From contig JAUJYN010000012.1 in the NCBI GenBank assembly GCA_030737835.1, forward strand, positions 5,327,731-5,391,730: a stretch of DNA of 64,000 bases, given 5' to 3'. The stretch is from Acorus gramineus (lineage: Eukaryota > Streptophyta > Magnoliopsida > Acorales > Acoraceae). Below, piece after piece: positions 58,080 to 64,000 of this stretch. The notes under the pieces were generated by a model that had not been told where the DNA came from, searched no databases, and worked only from the letters and a program-made list of their open reading frames with translations. The number at the start of each line of letters is the position of its first letter. Position 1 is the first letter of the stretch. A program made the translations under genes and the position numbers.

Positions 58080-59000
58080 CTAGTGGAGGAGGTGTTGGAG
58101 GAAGCACGCCAGAGTTGAAGTGCGAGGCACAAAAACAAGAGGAGCACCATCACAAGCACGCTTACGACATTCAGATTGCACATATCCATATTTATGACAA
58201 TAATAGCAAGTAGACTGAGAAGAGCAACTGTCTTTAATGATGTGCAATATCGACAGAACTGTGATCAACAATAGGCAGAGTGACAACAGTGTGAAGACGC
58301 GTCTCCTCAACAACCAGCTCAAAAAGCACTGTATCGAGAGACGGTTTGGGAGACGGATGAAGAATCTATGCACAAATAGCCTCGAATTCAGGGCGAAGGC
58401 GTATCAAGAATTGATATAGCCACCGATGATTACAATCCTCCTGATAGCGTGTTAGAAAAATACCCTCAATTTTATGATCCATAGGCGCGAGTTTATCCCA
58501 ATGGTCAAATAGAAGAGAACAGAAACCATGAATAAAAAGCACCCCTTGATAAGAAGTAGAGATTGCTTGATAGAACTCCTGAGCACCATCGGTCTACGAA
58601 TGGAAATTCTTTAGAAAATCCAAATAATCCTTGGTTGTAATGAGTGGCTTCAAATGTTTACGGATATTAGGAATAACAAAAGAAACAATATATGCTTTCA
58701 CCCGAGAATCGACATCCTTCCATGTCAACAAGGCCTTAGTATAAGCCTCAGCCTTGGCCTTGATGGTGATCTCATCAGAACCTGGTGGAGAGGGTTCAAG
58801 TACGGGAGCTAGATCTGTGCCAATAACATGACCGAATAGATGATGAAAATCAAGCTGAAGCTCAAGAGTGATAGATCAAACGTCATAATTGTCACCATCA
58901 AACTTGACATCAATGATCTGAGTGTTATCCATAGCCATAATAGCCAAACAACGAGAATAACATAAAAATATGTCTTTGATGATGAAAATAAGGTCATAGA
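58080..59000 (-). pseudogene. Copia gag with zinc knuckle, degenerate
   Basis: The gag body (58400-59000 in several frames) begins near MAMDNTQIIDVKFDGDNYDV and has the UBN2-type layout. At about 58190-58235 lies a zinc knuckle CYYCHKYGYVQSEC, in which the usual histidine is tyrosine. Stops interrupt the frame. Confidence 0.65.
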
Positions 59001-59670
59001 TGCGTGCAAAACAAAAAAACAGAGCAAAACGAGAACCAAATTGACTATATTTGAAATCCGAATGAGTATATAGCAGCCGGATAAAGAAAATACCAAAAAA
59101 TCGATGACGGGGTGGCAAATGGCAGCGGATCCGGGTCGGGTGGCGGATCCGGGCTGGGTGTCAGGTTGTGCTTGCGGATCCGAGTTGGGCACCAGGTCCG
59201 GATCGGGTAGCTAGAGACAGGTCGCGCACGCCGTTACCGGGTCGCGCGCAAGAGGGTGCGCGTGAGCAAGTGTTGGGATGGGATGCGCACCCGATTGGAC
59301 TCTTACGAGCTGTCCCGCGAAATCTACTCATGAAGATTGTACGGACATGGGAGATCCTGGGAAATTTGGGCACGATCACGGGCGCACACAGGTGGGGCGG
59401 CATGGGGGCGGCGGGAGCGCGCGTGCTTGATTGGGCGTGGAAAAATGGCTCGGGTCGGCACAGTGGAGCAGCGGCAGGGCTGTGACAGGGGCAGATCTGT
59501 GCGGGAGCAGTGGCGGGGCTACGACAGGTGCAGTGGATCTGCAGGCGGGGTAGCGACCAGGGTGCACGGGGGGTGGCAGTGACATGAACGGGGCAACGGA
59601 TGACAGAGCGTCGACGATTTCGTGAACAAAGACTAACGTCAACAGAAAATCAAAGAAAAAAAATTAGATT

Positions 59671-59685
59671 CAAGCTCTGATACCA
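59671..59685 (-). other. Primer binding site of the Copia element
   Basis: TGGTATCAGAGCTTG on the minus strand, directly adjoining the LTR; complementary to plant initiator tRNA-Met. Confidence 0.9.
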
Positions 59686-59799
59686 TGTTAGAATCAGTAA
59701 TTGAAGAGAATGAACCAAATTATTATTAGGGTTTATACCCAATATTTACAGTATAAAAAGGAGAAAGAGAAAAAGATTAATCTACCTTTAACCCTAACA
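59686..59799 (-). repeat. 5' LTR of the Copia element
   Basis: 114 bp, on the minus strand starting TGTTAGGGTTAAAGG and ending CTGATTCTAACA, so the ends are TGTTAG/CTAACA inverted repeats. Contains a TATA-like tttttatactg. Short for a Copia LTR. Confidence 0.82.
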
Positions 59800-61300
59800 T
59801 ATATTTACATTTAACAATATATAGAATATAAATTTCATACGTATATAATACTTATAAATGGGGTGCATTTTATTGATACTCTCATGGAAATTTATCGGTG
59901 TTGTACCAAATAATGATGATGAAGAAGGTTGATATGGATTACGAGCAAGGGAGGGATATGAATCATCTGCATTATACAACATCGCACCGCTATCCCTTTC
60001 TTTGATCTCTTTCTTCTCCAACCATGTCATGTACATTCTTTGGATATAAGTTCATCATCCTTCACAAGCAAATCTTTGATAGTGATACCCAAACTCTTTC
60101 TAAGATGTGTGAGATACATTACACTCAAAGACAATGAACAGAGATACCCAAACGGCTTGGAGTAGTTTCAATCAATTCATACATCCTTTGGAGTAAGTGG
60201 CCGGATATAGGAAATCTTCATATGTATGATGGTGGCTTTCCGAAAACCCCCTTCATAAATTGATGTTTTCCGAATAGATTAACGGAATATCAGAGTTCTT
60301 TCACATCCAAAAAACTGGTAGAGCATTTCAATAACATTCAACACTATGTAACACATTTATATATAACTATATGTAACACATTTATATTTTTTTTGTTTAA
60401 AAATTATAAATATTGTAATAATTTATCACAATGAACATTATAATATTTATGTCAAAAACCCTAACAAATAAAATGTCTATAAATACAATAAAAAATTTAA
60501 AAATAACCAAAAGAATGATAAATCATGTACAAAAAAAAAATCTTTCAAATTTTGTTGTTTATCTTTGGATTGGAAGGACTAGTTTGATAAATTGATAAAT
60601 ATTTATGATAAGTTAGCCTAATTTATGAGGATAAAAATACTATTATTTTTATCCATATTTACATTTAGTAATGCATTTTGTTATCCCCATTTTTTTGTGT
60701 TCTTATCCTTAACTTTCGTTTGGATCACATGATGTAAAAATATGGGATAACTTCAAAAAAATTTAAAAATACTAAGTCTACCATTGCTATTAAAGAGACA
60801 TTAATATTGTTGGTTTTGGTTTTATGAAGTTTTTGGTTTTTGTTTTTTTGGGAAGGGCAATCATAAATGTTATTCATGTTTTACAAAATGAGGTTAAAAG
60901 GGGGATAAAGTTTATTTCACATTTTACCTAGAACAAAATATCCTCAATTTTTCTCTCAAAATACAGACAATTGTCCGTACTTTATCCCTTTTTTTCTTAT
61001 GCCATATGAAATAATTTGTTATTTAACCTAATGATTTTTTTATCCCAACCCTTTATCCCAATGCCAAAACCAGGCCGAAGTGTTTGAAAGAGGTTGATTG
61101 AACTGAGAGAGGGATTCAGGTGAAGGGTTTTTGGATAGTGTGGGGGAATAGGTGTGTGAGAGAGGGTTTTCTTGTAAATCATTTTTTTTAAATATCGTAT
61201 TTGGACACATCCAGTTTTGTGCTCAGAACACCGATCAAAATTGATGTGGCGGTACCGCTAACTGGAACAAAAATCATTTAAATCATTTTTACAAGGAAAA
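59800..61300. other. Intergenic, nothing firm
   Basis: AT-rich. A minus-strand frame at 59794-60036 with a following GC-moderate stretch to about 60300 may be a gene relic; no domain was recognised. Confidence 0.3.
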
Positions 61301-61564
61301 TGTTATGTCCAGCCCCATTTTCAGTCTCAATTTCAGTCTACATGTGTTTCAAATTTTAAAAAAAAAGTATATCTCATCTAATGAGGTATATGCTTTTATA
61401 AAAAATGAAACATATACTCCAATGAATTGCATGAATGCATTTATAGGAAATAAAAAAAAATTATTTCAAAGCAGGGCCTTGTTAATGTAAACATATACAT
61501 CGTTAATTTTCTATCGACACATATAAGATTGGAATTGGAGCTAGAAATGGATCTGGGTGTAACA
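61301..61564. repeat. TIR repeat family (TGTTACGtCC), copy 2
   Basis: 264 bp aligning end to end with 41281-41546 in the same orientation. It starts TGTTATGTCCAGCCCC and ends ATCTGGGTGTAACA. Confidence 0.65.
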
Positions 61565-61602
61565 GCGCCTTTTTTATAAATATTCAATTGGGAGAATTAG
61601 TT

Positions 61603-61988
61603 GGGGGCCGTTATTTCAACCCCACTGAATATTCAACCCACCCCTTGAAAAAAAAAATACTGATTTTTTATTTCAATCGAAACCCACCCTTGCATCTTGT
61701 GCCCTCTCCTCCCCCTCCGAGATCTCCCGCCAAATCCGCCTCTCCCGCCCCACAATCGCCTTCGCCACCTCCTCCACCGCCGCCTCCCTCCCCCCTGACC
61801 TCCCCGTCGTCCTCATCGACTCCGACGACTTCCAATCGATGTTCATCGGTGCCGGATCGAAGGATCCTCCGCTGCTGATTGAGGAGATCTGGCAATCTGA
61901 TACGGCGTAGATTCTGTTCTCCTCCGGGACCACCGGGAGATGCAAGGCGGCGACGATCCTCCACCGGACCTTGATCGCGATGGTCGCT
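61603..61988 (+). mobile_element. Truncated Mutator-like element with captured gene fragment
   Basis: The left end (GGGGGCCGTTATTTCAACCC then CCACTGAATATTCAACCCACCC) has the layout of the TIR at 2132 (GGGG, TATTTtCACCCCAC, AACCCACCC). Immediately inside is a fragment of an acyl-activating enzyme gene. The right terminus is missing. Called from one end only. Confidence 0.45.
61701..61988 (+). pseudogene. 4-coumarate-CoA ligase-like gene fragment
   Basis: About 96 codons in one frame: LSSPSEISRQIRLSRPTIAF, then ATSSTAASLPPDLPVVLIDS, then LIEEIWQSDTA, a stop (TAG, 61908-61910), and ILFSSGTTGRCKAATILHRT, LIAMVA. SSGTTG-x-K is the phosphate-binding P-loop of adenylate-forming enzymes, and the flanking residues match the plant 4CL-like/OPC-CoA ligase branch, peroxisomal or cytosolic enzymes that activate carboxylic acids as AMP esters. 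The family is normally about 550 residues, so this is roughly a fifth of exon-1 sequence. The stop and the lack of any further exon make it a dead fragment. GC content is far above the surroundings. Confidence 0.8.
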
Positions 61989-62131
61989 GATTGAATACTT
62001 AAGTTGTTATTAATTACTGCAAGTACACGGATCGTTACAGAAGTATAAATCTAGCAAATATGGGTCAAACCCACAGAGAATTGTTCAAATCAGATTATTA
62101 ATCAATTTAACTAATCGAACTAGAAAGAAAG
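61989..62131. other. Fragment of a common plant repeat
   Basis: Contains attactgcaagtacacggatcg and a gggtcaaacccacagagaatt phrase often seen in plant LTR elements. It is interrupted at 62132 by the next solo LTR copy. Confidence 0.35.
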
Positions 62132-64000
62132 TGTCACGCCCCAGGGTGGCCAACCCAGGGACGCGGCAAATGTATATATCAAATCAGAAGCCTACAACAG
62201 GAGGTCAATAATATATATCATACACAGACAACTAGAATGACACACATGCAACAAAAGGGACTGACATGATATATACACCAAATGCGGAAGCAAAAGACTA
62301 AATCTGTGAATAAACATTCTACAGACTCGATACACAATCATACGTCCTGTGAGAGCCAATATACATAGAAACAACTGAATATACAACACGTGCTCAGCAC
62401 GGAAATAAAATACATACAGCCAAGGAAAGGGATGCTGACAGCCTCTGGTACTCGCGGACGTAGCGCTGCTCCGCTACTGAAGAAATCCCTCGGAAAGCTC
62501 CAACCGCTGCTCCGGCTCCAGCTCAGGCTCAGCGACCACTGGGGAAAAACATGTGCGAGGGGGTGAGCCACACGCTCAGTGAACAGCACAACCCACGCAT
62601 CACAGACAATATTACCAATATTCCATTATTTTATCCAGCCATCAATACATAACAACAAAATCCAGTGGTTCGTACTTCGCCGAACCACCACACCCTCACC
62701 CTCACCCATCAATGGGTGACATAGGCTATTGGGACTGATAATCATCCATTCACAAATCCAGCAGGTCGCTCATCGCCAACCCACTACACCCTCACCCTCA
62801 CCCTACCACGGGTGACATAGGATTTTGGGACTGACTAGGCTGTTGGTCACCCTTGGTCCACCGATAGTCTCTCCCTCCACTCCGTAGGCCGCCTGGTCTA
62901 CTCCCACATTCAGCACAGTCCGAAACCAAATCAGGAGGTGCCTACTAATGGGAGCCCTCTGTCAGGAAGGCCCTGTCTAACGCTGGGGGATAGCCTCTAC
63001 CGAATCCAACGCAGGGAACAGAACAGCCTATCCATACGCATATGATCCACTCGGATCCGCCGACTACATATCATCACAACTCAAATGTCATGAATTCCTC
63101 TGAATTCAACCAGGTGCATCATCAAGATGCGGGAACATGTACAAAAATCAGTAAGGCTGGAATATCATTTGGGGAAAGAAACTCGGAAGGGCGGCGTGAG
63201 TTCCCGTTACAGGATACCCCGACAACCAAACAAGGAACACGGAGTACCCTAACCCGGGTCTCACCGCTGTCCTTGCAAGGCCCCTCCCCTATAATATCTA
63301 CCAACTATACTAATAATTATACCAATCATACAATCATTACATATAATATTATTGGGACTAGAACCTTGGGAGGGCAGCCCGAGGTCCCGATACAGGACAT
63401 CCCGACAACCAAACAAGGAACACGGAGTACCCTAACACGGGTCTCAGCGTTGACCTCGCAAGGCTCCTCCCTATAATATTATCCTAAGGCATGCGATCTA
63501 ACAGATACCAGCATTTAATTTAATAATTAAACTAGTAGGACGCATGCATAGGCCGGGGTTTCCTAGCATGAAAACCAGGGGACATGCTGCATGGCTCATA
63601 CGCATATCCTATGGGTGCAAGTCCCTAACATAAAAGCCTAGGGTAACATGCATTCTACACATCATTCACACAAGCATGGATTACATATTATTTGCAGGTA
63701 ATATTTATCCATGTCGCCCCAGGAGAGGTCGGTATACGCCCAAGTGCGTATAACACCTCTCTACTGGGTTGGATTGTCCCACTCACCAGAATCGGGGTCG
63801 TCGCGCGACCGTCCGTCAAAATCTGCAAGACAGACAATCAATATGGTGAGTTAAAAATCCATAAATACTACAAAATACATAAACCCACAATTAAACTCCC
63901 AACACTCGGGCAAACGTGCATACGACCCGCACGCACGCTAGCCCGAGCACTCCGACAACCCCCCGCACGGCCGGCCACCACCCGCACGGCCACCCGACCG
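62132..64000 (+). mobile_element. TGTCACGCCCC LTR, copy 2, runs off the window
   Basis: Starts TGTCACGCCCCAGGGTGG and follows 36239-38115 base for base with few differences: a shorter TA run, an altered segment near 62363-62395, and scattered substitutions. It reaches the beginning of the GC-rich core at the window end. Whether it is a solo LTR or the 5' LTR of a full element cannot be seen. Confidence 0.85.

Larger units (their letters stand above)
56600..59799 (-). mobile_element. Copia retrotransposon, 5' part only
   Basis: Reading from the right: LTR (59686-59799), primer site, untranslated leader, gag, zinc knuckle, protease, GAG-pre-integrase, integrase core and integrase C-terminus, ending near 56600. 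Reverse transcriptase, RNase H and the 3' LTR are absent. The order PR then INT marks the Copia superfamily. Frames are broken by several stops and shifts, so it is inactive. The leader (about 59100-59600) is unusually GC-rich with repeated ggatccgggt motifs. Confidence 0.82.

Noticed and set aside
36239-64000. Idea that the two TGTCACGCCCC units are 5' and 3' LTRs of one element
   Set aside because: Copy 1 has a complete 5-bp duplication on both sides, and the intervening 23 kb holds unrelated genes and transposons.

Overview
This is nuclear DNA of a flowering plant. It has spliced genes with GT/AG introns, GC-rich exons in AT-rich surroundings, homologues of plant-only families (twin LOV protein, DUF1118 thylakoid protein), and typical plant transposons: Copia with an initiator tRNA-Met primer site, Tourist-like MITEs, hAT, CACTA and Mutator-like elements. 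The sequence does not settle the species or order.

Only three loci look like ordinary host genes. (1) At 1226-1669 (+) is the terminal exon of a DUF1118 (RIQ1/RIQ2-like) thylakoid membrane protein; its transit-peptide exon is not visible. (2) At 15595-19672 (-) is a complete seven-exon gene for a TWIN LOV / PAS-LOV protein (TLP1/PLPB type), with all splice junctions readable. (3) At 52150-52557 (-) is a small four-helix membrane protein of unknown function. A broken inverted paralogue lies at 54345-54577 (+). Gene relics are a stop-ridden unrecognised gene at 4318-5212, an MPP10 first exon at 44535-45176 carried inside a transposon, and a 4CL-like acyl-activating enzyme fragment at 61701-61988 next to a Mutator-like terminal repeat.

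The rest is mostly mobile DNA, much of it delimited here by terminal repeats and target-site duplications (TSDs). 2.1-2.8 kb: Mutator-like element. 10.7-13.6 kb: LINE holding a miniature LTR retrotransposon (TRIM), which holds a Tourist MITE. 20.3-22.9 kb: a near-palindromic Mutator-like element, then a non-autonomous hAT. 24.3-25.0 kb: an element between two TA microsatellites with hairpins and a 10-bp tandem repeat. 25.9-26.3 kb: CACTA MITE. 26.7-31.4 kb: two truncated hAT transposase genes meeting head-on. 33.6-35.4 kb: minisatellites split by a solo LTR. 36.2-39.5 kb: a 3.2-kb solo LTR with a very GC-rich core, whose second copy starts at 62132 and leaves the window. 41.3-45.5 kb: a small TIR repeat, an hAT MITE and the MPP10-carrying element. 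49.9 kb: Tourist-like MITE. 54.9-55.7 kb: a second hAT MITE of the same family. 56.6-59.8 kb: the 5' part of a Copia element on the minus strand.

The genes do not form a pathway together; the window is a gene-poor, repeat-rich interval with a few isolated genes. No tRNA, rRNA or CRISPR array was seen. I found no convincing new multi-gene system. The most unusual content is the gene capture by DNA transposons and the datable nested insertions.
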